Assembly (NCBI GenBank): GCA_038380435.1
Contig: JAWZYU010000020.1
Location: 48,222,307 to 48,286,306, forward strand
Reading direction: 5' to 3'
DNA from: Ryuthela nishihirai
Lineage: Eukaryota; Arthropoda; Arachnida; Araneae; Heptathelidae
Length of the DNA stretch: 64,000 nt
Shown: positions 53,340-63,934 of the stretch, in pieces
How positions within the stretch are numbered: the first letter of the stretch is position 1
Layout: each line of letters starts with the position of its first letter
Translations under genes and position numbers: made by a program
Notes under the pieces: model-generated
The model's database searches: none
The model's input: the letters and a program-made list of their open reading frames with translations, nothing else
What the model was told of the DNA's origin: nothing

Positions 53340-53495
53340 TGACCTTTTCTCAGCTGTTGAGCAAAAAGGAAAGATATAAATTAAATATGCATAAAATTTA
53401 AATAAAACATATTTGCTTTAAACTAAAAAAATTAATAATTACGACCACATTATAATATTTACAAATATTTTAAAATTGATTACCGGATTTTTAAA
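53340..53495 (+). repeat. dispersed repeat R1, copy 4
   Basis: ctgttgagcaaaaaggaaag, taaattaaatatgcataaaa and gattaccggatttttaaaa follow the R1 order. Confidence 0.68.
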
Positions 53496-53501
53496 AAATT
53501 C

Positions 53502-53755
53502 ACCGATGGGTTTGGAAAGGCTGCCGTTCGTCGGATGAGATGTTAAGACATGGTCCGTGTACGGGAGAGACATACCTTGTGCACGTTAAGAACACGTTGG
53601 ATGGCCTTGGCGGGAAGCTACCATCTTTTTCCCAACAGCTGTCCAGTGAATCCCTTCCCCCTAACTTTCTCTGAGCCCTCGGAGTCATCGGATCTGGCCA
53701 TTTAGCCCACTGTGTGCAAAAATAGTACCGCTTAGATGTAAAACAACCCAACTCA
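53502..53755 (+). mobile_element. SINE-A, 5'-truncated sense copy
   Basis: It begins at accgatgggtttggaaaggc and ends gatgtaaaacaacccaactc. Its downstream flank matches that of the 28557-28935 copy. Confidence 0.85.
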
Positions 53756-53997
53756 TAGGATAGTGGCTATTTAGTAAATTATTGTTACCCCAACCAACCA
53801 ATCTATGACAACTGTGGATGCGTTAACTGCGAAAGTTAAACTTTACGTACTTAGAGACAAAGCAATCCAACGCAATTGAACAAATCTTTTCTTTTAGTAT
53901 AACTTTTGCCATTTAATATTACAGAATGTGTCAATTTGTTCTGTATGATTCATTTTATGCATTTCTTATTTTTGTCAGTGTATGGTTTCATGGAAGT

Positions 53998-54195
53998 GTC
54001 GTTCTGTGGCCGAGTGGTTAGTGCACTTGGCTACTATTGAAATGGACGTGGTTCGAGCCCCGAGTAAAACATGAATGTTTGCGTTGTCTTTCTGCCGTGT
54101 TTTCGCCTTTCTCACAGATCTTCTCTATATCGTATAAACTAACAAACATTTGTCAGACCTCAGGGCAAACAGCTGCCTGAGGGGTAATTTTTATT
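53998..54195 (+). mobile_element. SINE-B copy
   Basis: Head gtggccgagtggttagtgca, B box ggttcgagccccgagtaaaa, body ataaactaacaaacatttgt and tail cagctgcctgaggggtaatt. It is more diverged than 36195-36410. Confidence 0.78.
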
Positions 54196-54684
54196 TTGGT
54201 TTTATGTAAAAGTACGACACAAGATCTAGAAGATGAATTAAATTTATTTCTTGGAATAAAAGAAATTGCAACAATTTCTGACAGATATAAAATAGCCAAT
54301 AGGAATGTAAGAAATTGCGCAATAGCGCTCTATTCTGCTGATTTTTATCAACTAATCTGCCGATGGAAAAGCGACAGAGCTATCGCTCCACACCAAAACT
54401 TCATATTACTAGAAATCATAAATATAATATTACCAAATATCTACAAGGAAGTGTTGTCCATATTCTCAGAAATAGAGATTTCAGAGTGAGATCGTTTCCA
54501 AGTGATCACAGTAGACGATGCCCTCGAAACATTCGTAGTCTCGTATGTTAAAATTCGAATGGGTTTCACGAGTAAGTTTTACGAAGAGTGGAAAAACTTT
54601 TATTATTCATATCCAGGGAGAGTTTCGAGATTTCCTCGAGTTTTTCGCCAGATGACACAAGAAGGGACAAGGAACGGGATATAG
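54196..54684 (+). other. two adjoining unrecognised ORFs
   Basis: The frame 54196-54489 (DLEDELNLFLGIKEIATISD, NCAIALYSADFYQLICRW) and the frame 54502-54684 (DDALETFVVSYVKIRMGFTS) lie just after a SINE-B tail. The amino-acid texture is protein-like, but I recognise no family, there is no ATG context for the first, and the two are out of frame. They could be one decayed gene or chance. Confidence 0.25.
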
Positions 54685-54989
54685 AGTTTAGAATTTATTT
54701 ATGTCAGTTTTCGCGTTTATGACTATTTCTATGAATCGCTTTTATCGGGATTTTGAAATACTTTTGATTTATGTTGTGCAAAGCGGTTGAGCTATAAACT
54801 CATGGACTTCCAAAATTGATGTTTTGACAAACAATGAATTTTCAATGCGTCGTTGTGAAAGGGTTTATTCAATACAGTTTTTTTTCAAGTTTCGTCGTCT
54901 ACCGTCAAATTCTTTATATTTGATGTTTTTAAAACGTTTCAGTTCCAGTTAATTCTCTCCTCTAGAAAGAAAATTTTTAATCCTTATTC

Positions 54990-55605
54990 TTCTAACATTT
55001 TTGGAGTTGAAACATCCTGGACACCAACGGTGAAATACCTTGGTGTTATTCTACATAAAAAAAAAAACTTTGTTGGAATGCGCATATTGATCATGTGCTC
55101 TGAAAGGCTCAAATCAGCAGATGTAAACTTGCACACCTGATAAGGTGCAGCTCGAAACTGCCTCCAGAAAAGAAATTATTTCTTTATAAGACTCTTCTGC
55201 GGTCAGTCCTTACATATGCCTCACCAGTGTGAAGTAATACTACCAACACCAATGTCAGGAGGCTTCAGAGTTTCCAAAATAAAATCCTCAGATCTGTGGT
55301 CAGTGATTGCTTTGTGAAAAACAAGACCATTCATACTGATTTGAGCACTAACCACATATACACTCATATTCGGAAGTTCGCGGAGTCTTTTTTCGAGGCA
55401 GTGGGAGATAATCCTTATGGTATAATTAGATCTTCGACTGATTATGATCCATTGGTTTTGAACCAATTCAAGCGTCCTAAGATTATGTGTTTGAGACTCG
55501 CATGTTTTACTTTTAGTTATGTTTTTTTATAGCAAATTTGTTTTGCTCTTGTGGCCCCTTTCGGGTTTATGTGTTTTAACTTTGTTATTGCCAATAAGGC
55601 ACTAA
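54990..55605 (+). pseudogene. Jockey ORF2 post-RT fragment with 3' end
   Basis: TPTVKYLGVILHKKKNFVG, then after frame changes KLPPEKKLFLYKTLLRSVLT, RRLQSFQNKILRSVVSDCFV, HTDLSTNHIYTHIRKFAESF and IRSSTDYDPL. It is followed by a 3' untranslated region with ttgctcttgtggccccttt and attgccaataaggcactaac, a Jockey-type 3' end. It is related to, but distinct from, the fragment at 50455-51030. Dead and 5'-truncated. Confidence 0.75.
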
Positions 55606-55756
55606 CTATAGACTTCGAGATATAAGCCCTAGGCTTGGAGTTCAAAAAATTCATTCAAGATATCAGATCAATGCAAATGAGTTTTGCTCTTCAGTACTTT
55701 GCAGTGTTAAACAATAATTACAATCATCTTATATTTTCATAATGTTTAAAGTTTTG

Positions 55757-55838
55757 GCATTCATAGGTTCGAGACCCATCTGGGTTATCGCTGATTTTTA
55801 TCTTTTCATAACAACCGCCCTTCCCTCAGTCAATAAAG
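55757..55838 (+). mobile_element. SINE-A head fragment
   Basis: ataggttcgagacccatctg through gctgatttttatctttt; only the B-box side of the head and the start of the body. Confidence 0.65.
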
Positions 55839-55843
55839 AATAA

Positions 55844-56189
55844 TTTTTGCACACAATGGGCTAAATGGCTAGATCACAAGGACCCCAAAGGCTCAGAGAA
55901 GGTTGGGGAGGGAACCCACTGGAAGAGCTGTTAGGAGACAGATGGTGATCTCCCGTCAAGGCCATTCAGTGTGTTTAACGTGCATAGGGTATGGCTCTCC
56001 TGCACACGGAGCCACGGCTTAAGGTCCCGTCCGACGGACGCCGACCTTTCCAAGCCCATCAATGTTCACTACTGACCGAGAGCAGGACGGGGAGTTTTGC
56101 GGAGATAAATCTCAACGCCAGATGGGACTCGAACTTGGGAACTGCAGATGACGAGTCTGGCGCGCTACCGACTGAGTCACCCGCCCCAA
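55844..56189 (-). mobile_element. SINE-A, antisense copy
   Basis: From tttttgcacacaatgggcta to ctaccgactgagtcacccgc; lacks the extreme tail. Confidence 0.87.
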
Positions 56190-56385
56190 ATGGGAAGTAA
56201 AGCCGTGGCCCCATTTGTGGGAGAGATTTAAGCGAGAGGCTACCATCTGTCTCCTAACAGCTGTCCAGTGCGTTCCTTCACCCAATCTTCTCTGAATCCT
56301 CGGGGTCCTTGTGACCTGGCCATTTAGCCCATTGCGTGCAAAAAAAGTGCCTGTCAGAGATAAAACAATCCAACCCAAAGTTTTG
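56190..56385 (+). mobile_element. SINE-A, truncated sense copy
   Basis: From gggaagtaaagccgtggccc to gataaaacaatccaaccc, missing the piece around gtgcacgttaaagaac. It directly abuts the antisense copy, forming an inverted pair. Confidence 0.83.
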
Positions 56386-56854
56386 GCAGACAACCAACGA
56401 TAGTCGCGTTGAAGCAAACTCAATTCGATTGAACCTGCTTCAGATGTTCAAGGTAGACGTGTCGTTGCCCCTAAAATCGCCCCTAACTTCCTCACCACAT
56501 CCTCTAGGAACTTTAAAGTGCTTTGATGAAGCAATGGGCATTATTATCCACAAAGCTGTTGCACAGTCTCATTAACAGTATGATATATCGCAGTGAGAAA
56601 CATTCCGTATTGATCCATTTTGGCCATCTCCTTTGACGCATTATTTTCAAACATGTTTATTCACGCATAATTTCTTTCTGGAAATAAATTTGCTTCCTCA
56701 CATTTCATCTGATAACTCTTAAACCGCTTTTTTATATTTCACATTGTTTCCAATATCCTGCAAATCCGTAAATGTTCGAGATTTAACGAATTTTGACATA
56801 TTCGTTAATTTATAGAAAATGGTATATTTCTATTTACTTTTTTTCTCCCACCTG
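56386..56854. other. no gene recognised
   Basis: No motif-bearing ORF. Confidence 0.4.
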
Positions 56855-57168
56855 TGCCAACGTTGAGATTCATTTCCCCTAAACTCCCACCATACCCTTG
56901 GTCAGAAAGCGTAAACCTTTAGGTTTGGAAGGCCGCTATCCATCGGGTGAAACGTGAAGCCGTGGCCTCGTGTGTAGGAGAGAGCCATAATCTTGGCATG
57001 TTAAAGAACACGCTGGATAGACTTGACGGGTGGTTGCTATCTGTCTCCTAACAGCTATATGGAGAGTCCGTCCCCACAGCTTTCGCTGAGAGTTCCGAGT
57101 TCCTGTGACTTAGTCATTTAGACCGTTGTGTGCAAAAAAAGTGTCGTTCAGAGGCAAAAACAACCCAA
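56855..57168 (+). mobile_element. SINE-A, sense copy without head
   Basis: From cctgtgccaacgttgagatt to ggcaaaaacaacccaact; diverged. Confidence 0.83.
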
Positions 57169-58046
57169 CTAGTTTCAGTGACGTAGTTAGCACTCTATTA
57201 AAATTATATAGAGTCCAAGAGGACGATAATGTATATCTCCATCAAGCCGACTTTTTGAAGTAAATAGTATGTTTTACGAGACAGAATCCACTGTGTTATG
57301 GATTAATAATACAATATGCAAAACTGTTAAAACATTTTTGCTCCCACGAGTTTGAAAAATCAATAGTATGTTATTGCAAGTAGAACCCACTCTGTTTAGG
57401 GAATAAAAAAAATACAAAAACTATCAAAAAGATTTCGCTTTGATGATTTAAAAAAATCAAATAGCATGTTATTAGAAATAGGAATCACTGTATTAGGGAG
57501 GGATGGTTCAAAATACACAAGAAGAAGAATACTTATATTGACTCTGAGAAATATGGGATTCTCAATTTCAAACAGATTTTTTTTTCGTTATCTACCTTTA
57601 TCACTTTCTAGAGGTTGAAATTCGAACTAATAGATGAACTAATGGATGATTGATAAAATGCAAACATTAATAAATTGTTAGTGTTTAATAGAATGCAAAG
57701 ATAATTTTTCGTAGATCTCTTTTAAAAAAATGTTGCGTCTTCCCCCCGGGGGAGTAAGGAAGCTCTGAATCATTGTTGCGGTGTAAATATCTTGACATCA
57801 CACATTATCACCAAATGTTCAAATTTCTCTCATCCTCACCATATAACAGATCGTTTATATTATTCGTTTAAAATTTGATATTTTCCAATTTTTTCTGCCA
57901 CTAGAGGGCGCTATTAAAGCTTTTGGAAGATTCGAAAAATGTGAAAGGTAATTATTTCATCAACACCTATGCAACCCGTCCCATCCACAATAAATTTATC
58001 TACCTCTAAAAACAACAACAAAAAATAATCTCAACAGATGGACAGG
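57169..58046. other. no gene recognised
   Basis: AT-rich. A ccccccgggggag run at about 57740 and agagggcgct at 57903 are the only GC-rich spots. Confidence 0.4.
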
Positions 58047-58430
58047 GTTGTTTTAGCTCTGAGCTGCACTTCTCCGCACACAATGGGATAAATAGCCTGG
58101 TCACAATGATCCGAAGAGCTCAGAGAAGGTTGGGGATGGAAACCCACTGGGCAGTCATCAGACGAACGATGAAAGTCTCACGTCAAGGCCATCCAGTGTG
58201 TTCTTTAACGTGCACAGGGTATTGCTCTCCCACGATTTTACATCCAATCCAACGAATGGCGGCCTTTCCAACCCATCGGTGTCCGCTTTCTGATCAAGAG
58301 CATGATGGGAGCCAGGATATATCAGAGAAGAGCAGAGATAAATCAAAACTCAGGTAAGATTCGAACCTGGAAACTACAAATTACTTGCCTGGAGAGTTAC
58401 CGATGGAGCCAACCTCCTCTCTATAGACTT
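58047..58430 (-). mobile_element. SINE-A, antisense, diverged
   Basis: Tail gggttgttttagctctgagc; core ttctttaacgtgcacagggt; head gattcgaacctggaaact. Confidence 0.83.
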
Positions 58431-58790
58431 AAAAAAACACGGCGAAGTAAAAGCATTAGCTCGTTTTTTTTAAACGCATTAAAAACACTAAAAAAATTTC
58501 TCAGATAATTTTGAAAGTCAATAATATGTTGATATGCCATTGCAGCCACTAGTTAACATTAATAACACAGAATTATAATTCTAGATTCTAGATTAATGAC
58601 ACAGAATACAATACTATAAAAATGATTTTTCTCTAATAATTTTGAAAGTCAGTAGTATATTATTAAGAGATGGAATCCAGAGTATTAGTGATTAATAACA
58701 AAGTACAAAACAAAGTGGAAACAAAAACTTTCTGAGAATTTTCAGAAGTCTATAGAGAGACATTAGAAAGCAAAGTATAGTTTACAACAC
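58431..58790 (-). other. probable start of an intron; no exon recognised
   Basis: AT-rich sequence downstream (minus strand) of the splice donor at 58794. I could not recognise the next exon here or farther left. Confidence 0.4.
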
Positions 58791-58794
58791 TTAC

Positions 58795-58894
58795 CAAGAG
58801 AGATTCCACACTTGAATGCTGCCTCCGCTGTTAAAACAATAACAGCAAGCGCGAAGACCAAGTAAATGCAGAAAATCGCAATCCCTTTAATCAT
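58795..58894 (-). CDS. first coding exon of a secreted-protein gene (partial)
   Basis: On the minus strand an ATG at 58894, with purine at -3 (gcagagATGATT), opens a 100-nt exon. It encodes MIKGIAIFCIYLVFALAV, then IVLTAEAAFKCGISL, and one extra base before GTAAGTGTT at 58794, a strong splice donor match (phase 1). The peptide has a lysine at position 3, a hydrophobic core of about 17 residues and an A-E-A/A-E-A-A small-residue cleavage site near residue 25, so it is a classical signal peptide. The mature chain would start A/F-K-C-G, and a cysteine so early is common in small disulfide-rich secreted proteins. No neighbour or later exon in the window identifies the family, so I name no function. 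A chance ORF with all these traits is possible but unlikely. Confidence 0.62.
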
Positions 58895-59564
58895 CTCTGC
58901 ACTCCTTTTCGTGGCGCGCATTGATCCCCAGCAGCGACTCGAAGAGATTTGCTGCTCGTCTTTCGTAATGTCTCGCCGAGGTTAAAATGTCATTTATCAT
59001 AGTCAAGCCTGCAACAAACCCCTTGAGCCGGAAGACTAGCATGAAGATGACGAGAAAACAGTTTCATTTCTCCACAACGTTCGGCAAACATAATTTCCTT
59101 TATCCGCTGGTTGCGCGGAATAATGTAGAACCGAGTTTCAACTCCACTCGACTTCGAAATAGATCCGTGAAAAGACATTTTGTTCCAACGACAAATAATG
59201 ATGTGTTTCGAATTCGTTTAATCTCTTTCTCTCTTATCATTTCCGTAACGGTTTTCTACTTTTGTATTTATTTCAAAGCGATAAATATATGTAGTCAATC
59301 CATATATTTAATTTCGTTTTTATTTTGTAAATGATGTTATTTATGTGAACGTTGGCTGAAGCGAATGAATTTTGTTCTGCATCATTTCATTATTTTCGAA
59401 AGCAACTTTTGAATGATATAATCAATGGCAATGATAAGATTCAATGGAAATGATAAGATTCAATGGAAATGATAAGATTCAATTTAACATAAGCTGTTAT
59501 AGTGCTATAGATTTTAAATGCCAAACTGTACGTTTTCCAAGAGCAGTATTCGACTTGTTGGGTT
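58895..59564 (-). promoter_or_regulatory. upstream region of the putative secreted-protein exon
   Basis: The 100 bp before the ATG is less AT-rich than its surroundings, as in a 5' untranslated region. No clear TATA box or initiator is seen. A 20-bp unit (aatggaaatgataagattca) is repeated three times at 59424-59482. Confidence 0.3.
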
Positions 59565-59932
59565 GTTTTTCCTCTTAGTCGGAGTAATCTGCAGTCCCCA
59601 GGTTCGATTCTAAGCTGGTTCAGCGTTAATATTTATCTCCGCAAAACTCCCTGTCCTTTCCTCGGTCAGTAGTGAACACCAATGGGCTTGGAAAGGCACT
59701 CCCCGTCAGATGGGGGAGTTACCATGGTCCCGTGTGCAGGAGAGCCATACCCTGTGCTCGTTAAAGAGCAAGCTGGATGACCTTGACGGCAAGCTACTTT
59801 ATGTCTCCCAACAGCTGTCCAGTGAGTCCCCTTCCCCAACCTTCTCTGAGCCTTTGGGGTCTTTGTGACATGGCCATTTAGCCTATTGTTGCAAAAAAGT
59901 GCCGTTCAGAGATAAAACTACCAACCCAAATC
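59565..59932 (+). mobile_element. SINE-A, sense copy
   Basis: Head degraded; B box caggttcgattcta; core ttaaagagcaagctggatga; tail gagataaaactaccaaccca. Confidence 0.84.
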
Positions 59933-59934
59933 CT

Positions 59935-60040
59935 CTTTGAGGTATTTTTGTGCACACTATGGGCTAAATGACCAGGTCACAAGAACCCCGTGATCTCCAA
60001 GGAAAACAGGTTAAGAAAGAGGATCTACTGGACAACGTAA
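59935..60040 (-). mobile_element. SINE-A tail fragment, antisense
   Basis: From tttttgtgcacactatgggc to gatctactggacaacg; with the preceding copy it forms an inverted pair. Confidence 0.72.
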
Positions 60041-60399
60041 TAATGTGTGAAATCCCCGGTGCACCGCAGTACGAGGACTGCACATCACCATATGGGAATT
60101 GCCACGATAATACCCATCGACTAACCAGGTTCCTATCAGTTTAAGCTTGCCTTACATTGTACCTGCCTACAGCGGGAGAAGACCATTGTGAAGAGAGAAG
60201 CACTGCATGGGATTTAATTGCCTGCCTGTGGAGATAATCATTGAGGTGCAGTGAGAGTGGGATCTTTTGAAATTTTGAGTGGTGCCTAGGAATATGCCCA
60301 ACACTCAATGAATTTTGTCCAGATAATTGCCAACAATAAAATAAAAGATGGTATCTTTTGAATTCTGAGCCAGAAAAAAATAAAATGAAGTCCTAAATT
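60041..60399. other. no gene recognised
   Basis: Mixed sequence without motif-bearing ORFs. Confidence 0.35.
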
Positions 60400-61195
60400 T
60401 TAGAGTCCTGCGCAGCAGAGGCTCTTAGGCACTTCCATCGATAGGCCACGCCTAATCGGGGCTCCAATCCTTTCAGCATGACCTTCAACTTCGTCCTCTC
60501 CATCGAGCCGGGCGACCACAGCCCTCTCGCCGTCTCGGCCTTAACCGTGCCGAGGTCGCTTCGGGGTCACCTGGCTAGTAACCCGACGAACTAAGCCGGC
60601 GGCCCTCCCACAACCCCGACAAAGCCGTTAGCCTACCGGGGCTTACGTGACCGCAGCACCCGGATCCCATTTCGCAGAGGAACTCAGTTCCTCCACTGCA
60701 AAAGCTATATATAGCCAAAACTAATTCCGTGGGACTCTTATTTTGGCTGTTCCATCGATAAGTCCGTCGACCAGAGTAGCTACTCCCGGTCGCGAGCCTC
60801 CAACTTCTATCTCTCCATTGTGAACGGACTGAAGCCCCCCAGTGAACAATCATCCACCTCGATATCACAGAGACCGCATCGAGGAGCCCACGGACGAGTG
60901 TAGGAAGAGGTGTACAACTCAGTCCGCAGCAATCCCCGATGAGCCTACAGAAGACAGGGTTCACCAAGCCCCGTCCGAGGCCCTTAGAACCGCCCCTCAA
61001 CCGGGGCTGCAACCCCCAGCTTCGCTGGGGACAAGTCAAAAAGCTGACTGGACCGGCCCACTCCAAAGACAGTCCGCCAGCCTTCAACAGGCCCCCTCCA
61101 CCGGGGGCCACCAGAATCATAAACTCCAGAGTGCCAGCGATCCGAGCCCAACTTCTCAGAGGCACTGTAAGCCCCCCACCCCCTCATCAAGGAGG
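60400..61195 (+). other. GC-rich island, possible retroelement 5' end
   Basis: The base composition is far more GC-rich than the rest of the window. It contains a tatatata box (60708), two copies of ccatcgata (60438 and 60753), and open frames on both strands. The plus frame from 60842 reads PPRYHRDRIEEPTDECRKRC and then a P/Q/S-rich tail. This resembles my recollection of N-termini of some arthropod retroelement gag-like proteins, but no RT or other domain follows; the frame runs into an antisense SINE at 61203. A host CpG-type promoter is the alternative. Confidence 0.35.
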
Positions 61196-61202
61196 TCCCA
61201 TT

Positions 61203-61505
61203 CCGGGGGGTGGATCTGCTGGACAGCTGTTAGGAGACATGGAAGCTTCCCCTCAAGGCGATTCAGCATGTTATTCAACATACACAAGGTATGGCTCACC
61301 TGCCCACAAGGTCACAGAAACATTCCATCCGACGTACGGCGACCTTTCCGAGTCCATCGGTGTCCCCCCGTTCTCACTGAGGACAGTGTGTCCCCGTTCT
61401 CACTGGCGACAGCGGAGGTAAATCTGAACGTTGCCACAGTTGGGACTCAAACCTAGGAACTACGGATTACGAGTCTGGCGGGCTATCGACTGAGACAATC
61501 CCACC
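61203..61505 (-). mobile_element. SINE-A, antisense, tail missing
   Basis: From ggatctgctggacagctgtt to ggctatcgactgagacaatc. It has a local tandem duplication of ccccgttctcactg (61365-61402). Confidence 0.82.
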
Positions 61506-61647
61506 AGCGCATTATTCGAGGGATTACTGAGAGTTTTATAATGATCGTTTTATGGCGGTCAGCCATTGATTACGTTTTTCTAATTTACAGATATAATTTA
61601 TATAAAATTTCAGAAATATTGTTAATCAATATTTCTGAAATTATTCA

Positions 61648-62060
61648 TTTAGTATGGTTGTTTTATCTATGAATTTTACATACAAGGGCTAAATGACCAG
61701 ATTATGAGGAACCCAAGATCTCAGAGCTGTATGTAAGAAAAGCAATCATCTCACAGTTGACTTTCTCAGTCTTCAGTTTCTCACTTTGAGTTTTCTTTAG
61801 TTTCTTCTTTGTTTCTGTGTTTCTGAACAAGTGTGTTTCAACAAACTGTGTTTCTGTTCTTTTGTTTCTGTCTTCTTTGAGTTTTCTTCAGTTCTTTCTT
61901 CAGTTTCTTCAGTTTTCTTCATCTTCAATTTCTTCTTTGACTATCCATGGTGTAAAGCTCTCCCACACACGGTGGCATAGTATAATGTACCATTCAACCG
62001 ACGTTAGTCTTCCCATGCCGATTGATGTCCTCTTTATTACCGAGGAAGGGCAAGGCCACC
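61648..62060 (-). mobile_element. SINE-A, antisense, split by pyrimidine-rich sequence
   Basis: A tail part (61648-61735, gttgttttatctatgaat...) and a core part (61945-62060, catggtgtaaagctctccca...) are separated by about 200 bp of (TTTCTTC)-like sequence. Confidence 0.65.
61760..61945. repeat. pyrimidine-rich low-complexity tract
   Basis: Recurrent agtttcttc, tttgtttctg and gagttttctt. Confidence 0.85.
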
Positions 62061-62094
62061 GTGATATTCAAGGCCTGGATAGCCTTGAGTAAAA

Positions 62095-62285
62095 GGAGAA
62101 AAGAAAGAAAGGAAAATATATATATGCATAAAAATATAAATGACTTAATTTGTTGAAATTTTATGCAAAAGCTTTTTATTTTAAAAGGAATTAAAATAAT
62201 GTAATTTATTCATTAGATTTTTTTTAAAAGTTCTCGAATATTTTAAAATTAATTACCTCTTTCTTTTAAAATAATTAACTACCAG
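62095..62285 (+). repeat. dispersed repeat R1, copy 5
   Basis: gaaaatatatatatgcataa, aatgacttaatttgttgaaa, and attttaaaattaattacctc follow the R1 order. Confidence 0.6.
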
Positions 62286-62388
62286 TTGAAGTTTTAGAAA
62301 TATCATTTAATTAAAATTAGAATATATTTTAAAATTTGGTTTTATGCTACTGCAGTGTCCAGACCTTATGTATCAAGATGGCCTAGGC

Positions 62389-62420
62389 CAGGGGTGCTCA
62401 ACCTTTTGGAAGTCGCGAGC
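62389..62420 (+). other. hAT-type terminal sequence
   Basis: caggggtgctcaaccttttg is a typical hAT end, preceded by ggcctagg. A second, direct-oriented end lies at 62762. Confidence 0.55.
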
Positions 62421-62761
62421 CAATTTGAAAATTTGGTATATGTCGCGGGCCATACAATAGACAAGTCTTATACATGCTTTTAGGCTCGAATTCAAAAGAA
62501 ACACCTAAGTAGAAACTCTTGAAATCAATTTCCAGAAACACTTAAAATAAATGACCATATTACATGGAACCCAAGTTCGAATGCAAAATGTATCTGGTAA
62601 CAATTGAACAATCAAAATTACTAATTATTAATTACAAATTACAAAATTACTAATGATTGAACAATCAGCACATCCTGACTCGTAGCCTGTTGTTATCAAG
62701 TTCGAGTGCAAAATGTATCTTGTTTTCGATTAATTCCCCTACCTAACATTATGGCGTAGGC

Positions 62762-63009
62762 CAGGGATGCTCAAACCATGTCCCGTGGGCCATTTGTGTC
62801 CCGCCGGGCCTTTGATTGATGCCCGCTTTCATGCGGCAAGAATCTTCTCCCTCTTTGGAAGCACGTACTTATGTGAAGAGATGTTTTCCAGAATGAAGCA
62901 CACCAAATCAAAAATGAGGACAAAAATTACAGATTGTAATCTGGAGAACTGCCTCGGATTAGCTACCACAGAAATATTTCCCGACATTGAAATATTAGTA
63001 AAAAAATAA
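62762..63009 (+). pseudogene. hAT transposase C-terminal remnant fused to a terminal repeat
   Basis: The hAT-type end cagggatgctcaaacc is followed by cccgtgggccatttgtgtcc and then, in one frame, ARIFSLFGSTYLCEEMFSRM, KHTKSKMRTKITDCNLENCL and IEILVKK with a stop. This is the hAT C-terminal dimerisation region (F.S.Y.CE..FS.MK..KSK.R..L.D..LE..L). The DNA-binding and catalytic parts are gone, so the terminus has been joined to the last part of the gene by an internal deletion. No intact right end is seen. It cannot transpose itself. Confidence 0.75.
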
Positions 63010-63326
63010 ACGAAGTCAGCTTCTCATTAGCTGAATCTTTCATCCCTTTCATTGCCGTTGTAATAAAAATTGCTTATAAATGCTGCAGTTAGTTTCGTTC
63101 TTCTAAATGGCCCCGAGGGTTACACCACCACTACCCCATCTATTTAGAAAAAATGAAAATCATACAGGCAAAAGTTCGCGAGTTATTGATAAAAATACCG
63201 AAAAGTTTGAGATAATCAAACGCCTGTTCGTTATGTGAATTGCCGCCGTAGTAGCAGTAGTTTGTCTTATTGTTTTTCTCCAAGTGATTAAGATTTTCAA
63301 ATTAGTAATTTTGCGATTCCTTTTCG
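63010..63326. other. no gene recognised
   Basis: Downstream flank of the hAT remnant; no right terminal repeat was found. Confidence 0.35.
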
Positions 63327-63500
63327 ATTGGGTTGAATTGTGTTTTACACTAAGCTGCATTTTTGTGAGCATAATAGGATAAATAGTAGGTCACAGAGTC
63401 CCCAATAACTCAGAATAAGGTGAGAAAGGGAATTCGCAGGTAGCTATTAAGAGACAGATGAAGCTTTATGTCAAACCCAATGGATGTATTTTTTAAATTT
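63327..63500 (-). mobile_element. SINE-A fragment, antisense, very diverged
   Basis: gattgggttgaattgtgttt, gagcataataggataaatag and gagacagatgaagctttatg follow the tail-to-core order. Confidence 0.68.
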
Positions 63501-63520
63501 CACAGATCTTTATTTAAAAT

Positions 63521-63772
63521 TTGTATTTTAAGCTTTCAAGTACAGTCTGGGAAAACGAAAAATATAATTTTAAATCTAGGTATCTAGTTGGATGTCAACA
63601 TCAAATGGTAATCCAAGATAGCGATTATCTTGCAGAAGTGATGTTTTGTCGTGCAAAAATTCGTTATAACCCCGTGTTCCAGCTGGTTCCAGATGATAAA
63701 TTGTGTTTAGCTGAAGGGATTTATCATTACCAAAATATTTTAGTGTTATTTGTATGGGTCACGATTGAATAA
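63521..63772 (+). other. unrecognised ORF with protein-like composition
   Basis: An 83-codon frame reads STVWENEKYNFKSRYLVGCQ, SDYLAEVMFCRAKIRYNPVF, QLVPDDKLCLAEGIYHYQNI and ends in a stop. Composition is balanced (W, C, Y, P spread evenly), unlike the AT-driven chance ORFs nearby. I do not recognise the family. No splice acceptor is obvious. It could be an exon, a retrocopy fragment or chance. Confidence 0.3.
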
Positions 63773-63802
63773 TCAAAAGTAGCAAACATTAAATAAACAA
63801 AA

Positions 63803-63880
63803 CCATCCGACTGCAGGACTCGAATAGGGGATCACCTGATTAATCGCCACTTGCTCTACCAGCTAATCTAAGGCAATGGC
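63803..63880 (-). tRNA. tRNA-like sequence, probably a pseudogene or SINE head
   Basis: On the minus strand an A-box-like ttagctggtagagca and a B-box-like tattcgagtcc are about 36 bp apart, in a 78-nt span. The acceptor stem pairs only partly (CCAT with ATGG), so a functional tRNA is doubtful. Confidence 0.35.
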
Positions 63881-63934
63881 TCTTTCACAACTACCTAAAC
63901 AACTACCCAATTTTTATTACAACGGCAAGGTTAT

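Noticed and set aside
60575..61165. 196-codon minus-strand ORF in the GC-rich island
   Set aside because: Long frames on both strands are expected in GC-rich DNA, and no motif supports this one.
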